Position numbers and translations under genes: made by a program. Source: Mucilaginibacter sp. SJ (GTDB taxonomy: Bacteria; Bacteroidota; Bacteroidia; Sphingobacteriales; Sphingobacteriaceae). From it: DNA of 64,000 bases. The notes beneath the pieces are model-generated. The model saw only the letters and a list, made by a program, of their open reading frames with translations, did not search any database and was not told the origin of the DNA. Location: the NCBI RefSeq assembly GCF_028993635.1, contig NZ_CP118631.1:3720001-3784000 (forward strand), in the 5' to 3' direction. Positions 17,972-26,120 of the stretch are shown piece by piece; the first letter of the stretch is position 1; the number at the start of each line of letters is the position of its first letter.

Positions 17972-18913
17972 ATGGAAAACCTAACAATCGCCACTGCTCA
18001 ATTTGAAAACAGAAGCGGTGATAAAGCCTATAATTTATCAGTTATTGAGCAAATGGCGGCGTCTGCCGCCGCAAAAGGAGCAAAAGCAATCGCTTTTCAT
18101 GAATGTTCCATAACCGGCTACACCTTTGCCCGGAAACTTAACAAAGCACAGATGCTTGATCTGGCCGAAGAAATTCCGGAGGGACCGAGCATCGCTGCGT
18201 TAACCGAATACGCCCGACGATATGATATCGCCATACTGGCCGGTTTGTTTGAAAAAGACAAAGATGATAACTTGTTCAAGGCATATGTATGCGTTGACAA
18301 AACTGGGCTCATTGCCAAACATCGCAAACTACATCCATTTATCAATCCTCATCTTTTGCCGGGCACTGCGTATACTGTATTTGATTTATACGGATGGAAA
18401 TGCGGAATCCTTATTTGTTATGATAATAATGTTATTGAAAACGTACGCGCAACCACCCTGCTTGGGGCGCAAGTTATTTTCATGCCGCACGTAACCATGT
18501 GTACACCATCAACCCGGCCCGGCGCCGGTTTTGTTGACCCGGAATTATGGAAAGACAAAGAAGCAAATGCTGTATTACTTCGCCAGGAGTTTGACGATCT
18601 TAAAGGCAGGCAATGGTTAATGAAATGGTTACCTGCCCGGGCATATGATAACGCAATTTATGCAGTATTCGCCAACCCGATAGGCATGGATGATGACCAA
18701 CTGAAGAACGGCTGTTCTATGATCCTCGATCCTTACGGCGATATTATAGCCGAATGCCGATCATTAGACAATGAGCTTGTTTTGGCTGAGCTAACCGCCG
18801 ATAAACTAACCAAAGCGGGTGGCTATCGTTACATCCAGGCCAGGAAGCCCGAACTATACGGGGATATTATCGGCCGTGAACATGAAAGCTTTCAAAAAGT
18901 GGTTTGGCTTTGA
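17972..18913 (+). CDS. carbon-nitrogen hydrolase (nitrilase superfamily)
   Basis: 313-residue amidase or nitrilase-like enzyme. The catalytic triad Glu-Lys-Cys is visible: FHECSITGY (E), KHRKLHPF (K) and GILICYDNN (C). The ATG at 17972 is preferred, since the 16 codons upstream do not resemble the family's starting strand (MENLTIATAQFE). The sequence is most like carbamoylputrescine amidase or omega-amidase relatives, but no specific substrate can be named. It follows the AraC gene on the same strand and probably forms a unit with it. Confidence 0.88.
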   Translation: MENLTIATAQFENRSGDKAYNLSVIEQMAASAAAKGAKAIAFHECSITGYTFARKLNKAQMLDLAEEIPEGPSIAALTEYARRYDIAILAGLFEKDKDDNLFKAYVCVDKTGLIAKHRKLHPFINPHLLPGTAYTVFDLYGWKCGILICYDNNVIENVRATTLLGAQVIFMPHVTMCTPSTRPGAGFVDPELWKDKEANAVLLRQEFDDLKGRQWLMKWLPARAYDNAIYAVFANPIGMDDDQLKNGCSMILDPYGDIIAECRSLDNELVLAELTADKLTKAGGYRYIQARKPELYGDIIGREHESFQKVVWL

Positions 18914-19047
18914 TATTAGGCCTCAACAACTTGTGCTCATTTGTAATGAGTGCTAATGTGGTTTGTCGATTGCATCGCCAGTCGCGTTATAAACGCTAAT
19001 CCATGTTAAGCACTCGTTGAAAACGAGCGCAAGGAATAAGAAATGCA

Positions 19048-19082
19048 TAAAAAACGCCCCGGCATAGGAATTACCGGGGCGT
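19048..19082 (-). terminator. intrinsic terminator of serS
   Basis: On the minus strand AACGCCCCGG and CCGGGGCGTT form a 10-bp stem around TAATTCCTATG, then TTTTAT. It sits 35 bases after serS, beyond the GC-rich repeat. The other strand would also give a weaker terminator for the nitrilase. Confidence 0.85.
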
Positions 19083-19093
19083 TGTGCTTTTTA

Positions 19094-19116
19094 CCCCCCC
19101 CTTTAGGGGTCGGGGG
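19094..19116. repeat. GC-rich repeat at the serS stop codon
   Basis: CCCCCCCCTTTAGGGGTCGG with three further bases. It is a copy of the family also found at 9820-9928 and 61241-61265. It touches the serS TAG stop codon (19117-19119). Confidence 0.8.
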
Positions 19117-20388
19117 CTAATCAATCCACTCAAACTTAGTATAAGGCACAAGCACTTCCGGTACTTTAATACCTTTTTCAGTTTGGTTATTCTCTAACAA
19201 AGTAGCAACAATACGCGGCAAGGCCAGTGCGCTGCCGTTTAGCGTATGTGCCAACTGTGTTTTACCATCAGCATTCCGGAAACGCAGTTTAAGCCTGTTG
19301 CTCTGGAAAGTTTCAAAATTTGATACTGATGAAACTTCCAGCCAGCGTTGCTGTGCCGCGCTCCAGGTTTCCATATCATAAGTTAAAGCAGAGCCAAAGC
19401 CCATATCGCCGCCGCAAAGACGTAATACGCGATATGGTAAACCTAACTTCTGTAAAAGGCCCTGTACGTGGCTGCTCATCTGTTCCAATATCTCGTATGA
19501 TTTATCCGGATGCGCAATAGTCACGATCTCCACCTTATCAAACTGGTGCAAGCGGTTCAGCCCACGTACGTGTGAACCATATGAACCGGCCTCGCGACGG
19601 AAACATGGTGTATGACCACAGTTACGCACCGGTAACTGATCTTCTTTTAATATCACCTCGCGGTACAAGTTGGTAATAGGCACTTCGGCAGTAGGGATCA
19701 GGTACAGGTTATCGATACCTACATGATACATCTGACCTTCTTTATCCGGCAATTGTGAAGTGCCAAAGCCAGAAGCTTCATTCACCATCAGCGGCACACT
19801 TACCTCGCTATAGCCTGCTTTTTCGGCTTCATCAATAAAGTAATTGATCAGTGCGCGTTGCAGCTTAGCGCCTTTGTTTTTATATACAGGGAAACCGGCG
19901 CCGGTTATTTTAACGCCGAGTTCAAAATCAATCAGGTTGTATTTAGCGGTCAGTTCCCAATGCGGTAGCGCATCGGCAGGCAGCTCAGGCTTTGTGCCGT
20001 TCTCCAACACTACCTCATTATCTTCGGGAGTTAGGCCTTTAGGTACCGAGCTATGCGGAAGATTGGGCAGCAATACCAGTTTTTGGTAAAGTTCTTCTTC
20101 GGTAATAGTAAGCAGGTCGCCGAGCTTTTTGATCTCTTCTTTCCATGCGCCGGTTTTGCCCTTAAGGCCTTCAGCTTCTTCTTTTTTACCGGCACGCATC
20201 AGCTCGCCTATTTGTTTTGCAGCTGCATTGGCCTCGGCCGAAACATTATCCATACTGGTTTGAGTGGAGCGGCGTTTGTCGTCCAGTTCAATTATTTCAT
20301 CAACCAGTTGGGGCTGTTTAAAATTTTTTACAGCCAAACGTTCCAAAACCTGTTCCCGGTTATCACGGATATAACTAACTTGCAGCAT
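19117..20388 (-). CDS. serS: seryl-tRNA synthetase
   Basis: 423-residue class II aminoacyl-tRNA synthetase charging tRNA-Ser. The N-terminal long coiled-coil arm (about residues 25-105, DDKRRSTQTSMDNVSAEANAAAKQIGELM) contacts the tRNA long variable arm. The catalytic core follows, with motif 2 CFRREAGSYGSHVRGLNRLHQFDKVE and motif 3 NGSALALPRIVATLLENNQ. TAEVPITNLYREVIL is also typical. The length fits the family. A TATCTTTG box lies 16 bases upstream of the ATG, so the leader is probably very short. Confidence 0.98.
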   Translation of the reverse strand: MLQVSYIRDNREQVLERLAVKNFKQPQLVDEIIELDDKRRSTQTSMDNVSAEANAAAKQIGELMRAGKKEEAEGLKGKTGAWKEEIKKLGDLLTITEEELYQKLVLLPNLPHSSVPKGLTPEDNEVVLENGTKPELPADALPHWELTAKYNLIDFELGVKITGAGFPVYKNKGAKLQRALINYFIDEAEKAGYSEVSVPLMVNEASGFGTSQLPDKEGQMYHVGIDNLYLIPTAEVPITNLYREVILKEDQLPVRNCGHTPCFRREAGSYGSHVRGLNRLHQFDKVEIVTIAHPDKSYEILEQMSSHVQGLLQKLGLPYRVLRLCGGDMGFGSALTYDMETWSAAQQRWLEVSSVSNFETFQSNRLKLRFRNADGKTQLAHTLNGSALALPRIVATLLENNQTEKGIKVPEVLVPYTKFEWID

Positions 20389-20404
20389 TATTTTATTTTT
20401 TAGG

Positions 20405-20412
20405 CAAAGATA
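20405..20412 (-). promoter_or_regulatory. -7 box of serS promoter
   Basis: TATCTTTG matches the Bacteroidota -7 consensus TAnnTTTG and lies 16 bases upstream of the serS ATG. A weak upstream region leaves the -33 box unclear. Confidence 0.55.
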
Positions 20413-20414
20413 TA

Positions 20415-20520
20415 AATAAGTCCATAGTCCATAGTCGATAGTCCATAGTAATTTACGTTAGGGGTGTAAACACCGGAACGATGAAGAGCCATGGGCCATC
20501 GACTATCAACTATCGACTCA
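20415..20520. repeat. ATAGTCCATAGTC-type low-complexity palindromic repeat
   Basis: Variants of GTCCATAGTC and ATCGACTATCAACTATCGAC occur on both sides of the serS-rsmI interval. These are dispersed palindromes rather than genes. Confidence 0.5.
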
Positions 20521-20526
20521 AACAAC

Positions 20527-21255
20527 ATGAACAATCCCATAGGCAAACTGTACTTAGTCCCCACCCCGATAGGTAATTTGGAGGATATGACCTTCAGGGC
20601 TATCCGTGTGTTAAAGGAGGTGGACCTGATACTGGCCGAGGATACCCGTACCTCCGCCCCGATGTTGAAACACTTTGAGATCCATCAAAAAGTATTTGCG
20701 CATCATCAGCATAACGAGCATCAATCGAGTAACGAGATCATTAAGTTTTTACTGCAGGGGAAAAATATCGCGCTCATTTCGGATGCAGGCACACCGGCCA
20801 TTTCCGATCCGGGCTTTTTCCTGGTACGGGAAGCTTTAAAGTTTAATATCGCTGTAGAATGCCTGCCAGGCGCTACGGCCTTTGTACCTGCCCTGGTAAA
20901 TTCGGGGTTCCCTACGGATAAGTTCTGTTTCGAGGGATTTTTACCATTAAAAAAAGGCCGCCAAACCCGGTATAAGTTTTTGGCCGAAGAAGAGCGGACC
21001 ATCATACTATATGAGTCGCCCCACCGTTTGTTAAAAACACTGGACGAGATGGCAACCTATTTTGGGGCCGACAGGCAGATCTCGGTATCCCGCGAGCTTA
21101 CCAAAATGTTTGAAGAAACTGTTAGGGGCACTGTAGTTGAAGTAAAACAATACTTTGAAACGCACCCCATGAAAGGCGAGTTTGTAATGTGTGTGGCCGG
21201 AGCAACAGCTAAAACGGCAAAAGGGAAATATGAAAGGGATGAGGAAGAAGAGTAA
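20527..21255 (+). CDS. rsmI: 16S rRNA (cytidine1402-2'-O)-methyltransferase
   Basis: 242-residue tetrapyrrole-methylase-fold enzyme that methylates the 2'-O of C1402 in 16S rRNA using S-adenosylmethionine. Recognised by KLYLVPTPIGNLEDMTFRAIRVL, ILAEDTRTSAPML, ISDAGTPAISDPGF and CLPGATAFVPALVNSGF, the order seen in RsmI. The ATG at 20527 is chosen because the 12 codons upstream come from a repeat (ATCGACTATCAACTATCGAC). The divergent neighbour serS shares the short interval. Its C-terminus is a charged tail (KYERDEEEE). Confidence 0.96.
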   Translation: MNNPIGKLYLVPTPIGNLEDMTFRAIRVLKEVDLILAEDTRTSAPMLKHFEIHQKVFAHHQHNEHQSSNEIIKFLLQGKNIALISDAGTPAISDPGFFLVREALKFNIAVECLPGATAFVPALVNSGFPTDKFCFEGFLPLKKGRQTRYKFLAEEERTIILYESPHRLLKTLDEMATYFGADRQISVSRELTKMFEETVRGTVVEVKQYFETHPMKGEFVMCVAGATAKTAKGKYERDEEEE

Positions 21256-21273
21256 AACTTCAACTCTCCCGCA

Positions 21274-21358
21274 TGTCATTGCGAGGCACGAGGCAATCGC
21301 ATGCTATACAGAATTGCTTTGCTTCCGTGCGATTGCCACGCTACGCTCGCAATGACAT
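21274..21358. repeat. GTCATTGCGAG palindromic repeat, copy 1
   Basis: Outer arms TGTCATTGCGAG and CTCGCAATGACA, inner arms GGCAATCGCATG and GTGCGATTGCC, giving a long cruciform. A second copy is at 38242-38336. Confidence 0.85.
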
Positions 21359-21407
21359 TTTACAATTTTAAATATAAGCGACAACAGCATAATTCTTGTC
21401 ACTCTAC

Positions 21408-23042
21408 ATGAAAAAAAATCTACCATTAGCCATACTATCTGGCTTGCTTTTATGGATAGCCTGGCCGCCTACCCCCTATACTACATTTTTACTTTTCATT
21501 GGCTTTGTGCCCATGCTGCTGGCTGTAGAAAATATCATCAATGATGACAGACCCAAAAAAGGCAAACGGGTATTTAATGTAACTTTCATTGGCTTTTTTA
21601 TCTGGAACTCATTATCTGTTTACTGGGTTTACAACGCGCTAAAGATGGTAGGCGAAGTTGTAGCTATTCCTATCACACTTATCCCCTATTCGCTGGGGCC
21701 GCTGTTAATGGCGACAGCTTTCTGGCTATACTACAGGTTGAGGCTCGTCGCCCCACGCTGGATAGCACTGATAGGTTTAATCTGTTTCTGGATCGGGTAT
21801 GAATACCTGCACCAAAGCTGGGACCTTTACTTTCCGTGGATGACGCTGGGCAACGGCTTTGCCGTATCGCACCAATGGGTTCAATGGTATGAATATACCG
21901 GCGTATATGGCGGCACTATATGGATCTGGGCAGTGAACATCCTGGCATTTTTAATTTATACAAGCCTTCGCGAAGCTCAGACCAAACGCCACAGAATGGC
22001 ACTGATTACGGCGATTGTATTTGTTGTAACAGCGCCTCTTGGCTATTCATTATCGGTTTATCATAACTATGTTGAAGAAGTAAACCCATCAAATATCGTT
22101 ATCGCCCAGCCCAATATAGATCCGTACGAGAAAAATGGCACCATCCCCCCAGCTTTACAACTTGATATCCTGATCCAGCTTTCAAGACAGGCGGCGCAAC
22201 CCAATACCGAATTTTTTATCTGGCCCGAAACAGCTATCCCCGCGCCTGTTTATATTAACGAAGAACAGATAGGCCAAAATGATTTTGTTAAGCAAGCCCA
22301 GCTTTTTTTACGCAAATACCCTAATGGCAACCTGGTTACCGGCGCCGAAACATACAGGCTATATAACAACAGGGCAACACCAACGGCAGTTCCCTCGCCA
22401 TGGGGCGGCGACCAGTTTGCTGATTTTTACAGCACAGCCCTCAATATTGAAAATGGCGACAGGATTCAAACTTACCATAAATCACGGTTAGTACCCGGAG
22501 CCGAATCCCTGCCTTTTGGCGATGCGCTCTCATTCCTGAAACCTGTATTTGAACATTTAGGCGGCGCTACCGGCAACTACGCTCCCGAACAGGATGCAAA
22601 AGTACTGTATTCGCAAAGCGGTATCGGGGTAGATCCGGTTATTTGCTATGAATCGATATGGGGAGGCTATATTGCCCGTTCGGTTAAAAAGGGAGCACAG
22701 TTTATTGCCATTATTACCAACGACGGCTGGTGGGAAAATACCTCGGGCAAGGATCAGCATTTAGACTATGCCAAACTTCGCGCCATTGAAACCCGCCGCT
22801 GGGTTTGCCAATCGGCTAATACCGGTATTTCCGGGTTTATCAACCAGCGCGGCGATGTGGTTAAACATACCGAATGGTGGACTAAAACCTCGATCAAGCA
22901 AGATGTCAACCTTAACAGTGAGCTCACATTTTATGTTAAACACGGCGATTATATCCCCCAAGCCGGCAGTATATTTGCAGGCATTGGCATATTATTTTTA
23001 CTGGGGATGAGATTGAGGAAGAAGCAAACCTTAACGGTTTGA
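21408..23042 (+). CDS. lnt: apolipoprotein N-acyltransferase
   Basis: 544-residue inner-membrane enzyme that adds the third acyl chain to lipoproteins. It starts MKKNLPLAILSGLLLWIAWPP with several membrane helices (about 5 to 215), then a nitrilase-like domain. The Glu of the catalytic triad is in FFIWPETAIP, the Lys in YHKSRLVPGAESLPF and the Cys in GVDPVICYESIWGG. The C-terminal helix GIGILFLLGMRLRKK is the expected last membrane segment. A TTG four codons upstream could serve as an alternative start. It is followed by the oppositely oriented TetR gene. Confidence 0.95.
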   Translation: MKKNLPLAILSGLLLWIAWPPTPYTTFLLFIGFVPMLLAVENIINDDRPKKGKRVFNVTFIGFFIWNSLSVYWVYNALKMVGEVVAIPITLIPYSLGPLLMATAFWLYYRLRLVAPRWIALIGLICFWIGYEYLHQSWDLYFPWMTLGNGFAVSHQWVQWYEYTGVYGGTIWIWAVNILAFLIYTSLREAQTKRHRMALITAIVFVVTAPLGYSLSVYHNYVEEVNPSNIVIAQPNIDPYEKNGTIPPALQLDILIQLSRQAAQPNTEFFIWPETAIPAPVYINEEQIGQNDFVKQAQLFLRKYPNGNLVTGAETYRLYNNRATPTAVPSPWGGDQFADFYSTALNIENGDRIQTYHKSRLVPGAESLPFGDALSFLKPVFEHLGGATGNYAPEQDAKVLYSQSGIGVDPVICYESIWGGYIARSVKKGAQFIAIITNDGWWENTSGKDQHLDYAKLRAIETRRWVCQSANTGISGFINQRGDVVKHTEWWTKTSIKQDVNLNSELTFYVKHGDYIPQAGSIFAGIGILFLLGMRLRKKQTLTV

Positions 23043-23061
23043 AAACTCAACCCATAAATGG

Positions 23062-23643
23062 CTAATCAAGTACTGACAGCGTGGTTTTGATAATATCATC
23101 AAAAAAAGCCTTATCGGCGGTGGCTTTGGCTGACACCTGCATGCCCCTTACCGCATTCATAATGAACCGGGCCAGCGCAAGGGAATCCTGGGAGTTACGA
23201 ATCTCACCGCTTGCCTGTCCTTTTTTTATGGCACTAAGAATCGCGTTTTCAAACTGCTGCTCATTCCGGCAAATCAGGTCCTTAACCTCAGCATCCAGCG
23301 ACGCCAGTTCAATTTCGGCATTTACCATAAAACAACCTTTACGTTGCTCATCCTTTAACAAATCGCGCATGGTAAGCTCTAAAAGCTTTTTTATAGCATC
23401 TTTGGCCGACGCTGAATTATTGATAATATCACACATCTGGTTTCCACCTGCCTTTTGATAGCTATCCAAAGCTTTAATGTATAAAGCGTGTTTATCACCA
23501 AAAGTATCATACAGGCTCGAACGGCTTATACCCAAACCGTCAACCAAGTCTTGCATAGACGTGCCATTGTAGCCCTTATGCCAAAAAATGCAAACGGCCT
23601 TGCTCAATACCTCGGCTTCATCAAAATCTTTACTTCGTGCCAT
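23062..23643 (-). CDS. TetR/AcrR-family repressor
   Basis: 193-residue repressor. An N-terminal helix-turn-helix at about 8-53 (DEAEVLSKAVCIFWHKGYNGTSMQDLVDGLGISRSSLYDTFGDKHALY) is typical of the TetR family. The remaining residues form an all-helical ligand domain of the type in AcrR-like proteins. It lies directly downstream of the SDR gene on the same strand. Two TGGAAC-type sites before the SDR gene make that gene its probable target (see finding). The inducer is unknown. Confidence 0.92.
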   Translation of the reverse strand: MARSKDFDEAEVLSKAVCIFWHKGYNGTSMQDLVDGLGISRSSLYDTFGDKHALYIKALDSYQKAGGNQMCDIINNSASAKDAIKKLLELTMRDLLKDEQRKGCFMVNAEIELASLDAEVKDLICRNEQQFENAILSAIKKGQASGEIRNSQDSLALARFIMNAVRGMQVSAKATADKAFFDDIIKTTLSVLD

Positions 23644-23743
23644 AACAGAAAAGCTTTACCCGTTTTGCAGGCAAAGCTATTCATTTTTAATTAATTGTTT
23701 AGTCTTATACCCCGTTTGTGCTTAACGGGCTTTACTGGCATAA

Positions 23744-24493
23744 TTATCTTACCCCACCACTTGCAAGGATAATTTCGCCGGTTAACCAGCGTGAATCATC
23801 AGATGCCAGGAATACAGCAACAGGGGCAATATCATCCGGCTGACCGATACGGCCAAGCGGTGTAGTTTTTTCAAGCTCAGCCTGGAAATCGCTTCCTATA
23901 AAACCCGCTGTGTGTGTGCCTTCGGTTTCAACCATGCCAGGGTTAATAGCATTTACACGGATCTTTTTAGGGCCAAGCTCTTTTGATAAAACTTGTGTAA
24001 TAGAATCAACCGCACCTTTAGTACCTGTATAAATAGCACTTTGCGGCGGAGTAATACGGGTTACCGTTGAGCTTATGTTAATTATGCTGCCGCCTTTATC
24101 GCCAAAGCTATTTACCGCTCCCTGGGTAGCAAGCAATAAGCCCAGTACATTGATATCAAACTGGCGGTGAAATTCTTCTTCGGTTACAACTTCTATCGGT
24201 GTAAATTGGTAAACACCTGCATTGTTCACCAAAACATCAACACCACCGAACGCCTCTTTGGTTTCGGCAAAAAGACGGTCAACGTCGGCCTTCTTTGCCA
24301 CGCTGCCTTGTACGGCGATAGCTTTGCCGCCTTCGGCGGTAATTTCGGCAACCACTTTATCAGCACCATTTTTATCTGATGCATAATTTACTACTACTGC
24401 AGCACCTGCCGAAGCCAGACTTTTAGCTATACCTGCGCCAATTCCTTTTGAAGCTCCTGTTACTACTGCAACCTTGTTTTCTAATTTTTTCAT
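23744..24493 (-). CDS. short-chain dehydrogenase/reductase (FabG-like)
   Basis: 249-residue classical SDR that reduces or oxidises a carbonyl/alcohol with NAD(P). The cofactor motif TGASKGIGAGIA is at about 14-25, NNAGVYQFTP near 88-96, the catalytic Ser in NISSTV (about 141), and YTGTKGAV with Tyr/Lys near 153-157. The family is broad, so its substrate is unknown. It may serve detoxification, given the TetR partner. Transcription from the TATATTTG box at 24533-24540 would give a leader of about 40 bases. Confidence 0.92.
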   Translation of the reverse strand: MKKLENKVAVVTGASKGIGAGIAKSLASAGAAVVVNYASDKNGADKVVAEITAEGGKAIAVQGSVAKKADVDRLFAETKEAFGGVDVLVNNAGVYQFTPIEVVTEEEFHRQFDINVLGLLLATQGAVNSFGDKGGSIINISSTVTRITPPQSAIYTGTKGAVDSITQVLSKELGPKKIRVNAINPGMVETEGTHTAGFIGSDFQAELEKTTPLGRIGQPDDIAPVAVFLASDDSRWLTGEIILASGGVR

Positions 24494-24516
24494 TTTCTGG
24501 AAGATTAATTTAATTT

Positions 24517-24566
24517 TGGATCAATCGTTCCACAAATATAAACTCATTTTGGAACATTCATTCCTA
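24517..24566 (-). promoter_or_regulatory. SDR promoter with two operator-like palindromes
   Basis: TATATTTG (24533-24540, minus strand) matches the -7 consensus. TGGAACGATTGATCCA (24517-24532, minus strand) covers the expected transcription start. TGGAACATTCATTCCTA (24550-24566, plus strand) lies where the -33 box would be. The two sites have centres 33 bases apart. Confidence 0.6.
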
Positions 24567-24724
24567 AATTAATTTTTATTAGGCTGGGATGACAAATGGA
24601 GTTGGCTAATATGGCGGCGGCGCTAAAGACAGATAACCTACAAAACTGCGTTCCACGAAGAGTTAGGAATGGTGAAATATTGAATTATTTAAATCCGGGG
24701 CTGTAGAAGACGAAATGACAAAAG

Positions 24725-24804
24725 AGGGCCGGGTCAGTCTGGGCCTGTCGAAGACTCGCGCGCAGAGGCCTGCCCACTATGCTTCGACAAGCTCAGCATG
24801 ACCC
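24725..24804. repeat. TCGAAG/CTTCGA palindromic dispersed repeat, copy 2
   Basis: Same arrangement as 16925-17005: GTCAGTCTGGGC, GTCGAAGACTCG, CAGAGGCC, TGCTTCGACAAGCTCAGC. It lies downstream of the kinase-like gene. Confidence 0.88.
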
Positions 24805-24835
24805 GATTCTAATTTTGTCGCGGGTATAATTCTGC

Positions 24836-25702
24836 CTACTCTTCTGTTGCCATTTCATTCCTCTTCAGAATAAAAGCCATCAGGTCATTTATAGGATGCT
24901 TAATGATTTTGCCGGTTTTTACACCGTGCAAGTGGCAGAGAGAGACAAGCTCTTCAGAAAATGAATAAGCTATGGAGCCCACAAAGTGGCATTTATACTT
25001 GTGGTATTCGGGGTACGATTTAATATTGGTTTCAATAAACTCCACCAGCCCATCAACCAGCATGGAGTGCCCGTATTCGGTAGTTTTTATTTCGCTTACA
25101 AACTTACTGAACGATGCCAGGTAGGTATTGGCATTAGGCTTTTGATACACATTTTTGATCACGATCTCCTTGTTCAGGTGGTAAGCCTTATCAAACTTCT
25201 GGCTGATATCATACGGCATATTACCATATAAAAAATCAGTGATCAGCTTTTTGCCAAACCAGGTGCCTGAGCCCTCATCGCCCAAAACAAAACCAAGGCC
25301 ATGCTGTCCGTCGTAAATGTCTTCACCATCAAAAAAAGAGATATTACTACCGGTGCCCAGCACACAACAAATCCCTTTTTCCTGGCCACAGGTTGCATAA
25401 GCGCATCCCAGCAGGTCGCTGTCAACGCTGATGTAAGCTTTATTAAAATGTGTGCTCAGGGCGTTTGATACAATCTCATGCCTGTCGGGACTGCTGCAGC
25501 CTGCACCAAAAAAGTAAATCTCCGAAATCTCGGCAGCAAGCGCAACCATATCCGGGGCCTGTTCAAGGATGATACGGGCAATCTCTTTTTCGGTTAAAAA
25601 ATACGGGTTTAGCCCGGCGGTAAGGAACGAACGGGTTTCCTGGTCTGAAACGGTCAGCAGCCAATCGGTTTTTGATGATCCGCTATCTGCAACTAAGATC
25701 AT
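24836..25702 (-). CDS. BadF/BcrA-type ATPase, N-acetylglucosamine kinase-like
   Basis: 288-residue member of the ASKHA family of the BadF/BcrA/NAGK type, which phosphorylates amino sugars in the cytosol. The nucleotide-binding elements are MILVADSGSSKTDWLL at the start (phosphate 1), CCVLGTGSN (phosphate 2) and FVGSIAYSF (adenosine). ATG at 25702 overlaps the TGA of the response regulator gene (ATGA). A nearer TTG two codons upstream is not preferred. Its role is inferred from the family. The coupling to a receiver-only regulator is unusual. Confidence 0.85.
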   Translation of the reverse strand: MILVADSGSSKTDWLLTVSDQETRSFLTAGLNPYFLTEKEIARIILEQAPDMVALAAEISEIYFFGAGCSSPDRHEIVSNALSTHFNKAYISVDSDLLGCAYATCGQEKGICCVLGTGSNISFFDGEDIYDGQHGLGFVLGDEGSGTWFGKKLITDFLYGNMPYDISQKFDKAYHLNKEIVIKNVYQKPNANTYLASFSKFVSEIKTTEYGHSMLVDGLVEFIETNIKSYPEYHKYKCHFVGSIAYSFSEELVSLCHLHGVKTGKIIKHPINDLMAFILKRNEMATEE

Positions 25703-26079
25703 TGACAAATTTCTTCAAGCGCTTTAACAGTAAGTGGCTTATGAATAAACTGTGTAATATGCTTATTATCTTCCGAGTCCCTGATATCAGTAGGATCAAG
25801 CGATGACGATAACATATATATTTTTATCCCTTTTTTAGCGATATCCAAACCGGCAAATTCGTGCAGAAACTCAAACCCCGTCATTATTGGCATCCTGATA
25901 TCTAAAAAAATAACGTCGGGGTTTACCGATCCGCTTTTTAACGACTCAATGGCCTCCATTGGCGATTGACGCACAATAATATTTTCGGCAAAGTTGCTAC
26001 TTTCCAAAACCCGGCGCGTTATAAAGCTATCAATGTAGTTATCATCAATAAGCATACAGGTTTTGAAAGGGGCGGTCAT
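25699..26079 (-). CDS. stand-alone response regulator receiver
   Basis: 126-residue single receiver domain without output domain. It has the acidic pocket LIDDN near 10-14, phospho-acceptor Asp in FLDIRMP (about 61), a Ser after LSSS (about 92) and the conserved Lys in FIHKPLT (about 114). Such short regulators act by protein contact. No histidine kinase lies next to it in the window. It is translationally coupled to the sugar kinase-like gene (ATGA overlap) and lies 41 bases downstream of the tolC-like gene, so it may be on the efflux transcript. Confidence 0.92.
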   Translation of the reverse strand: MTAPFKTCMLIDDNYIDSFITRRVLESSNFAENIIVRQSPMEAIESLKSGSVNPDVIFLDIRMPIMTGFEFLHEFAGLDIAKKGIKIYMLSSSLDPTDIRDSEDNKHITQFIHKPLTVKALEEICQ

Positions 26080-26120
26080 GATTCAAAAATAAGTTTTTAA
26101 ACTTATTATTAAAATATTTT

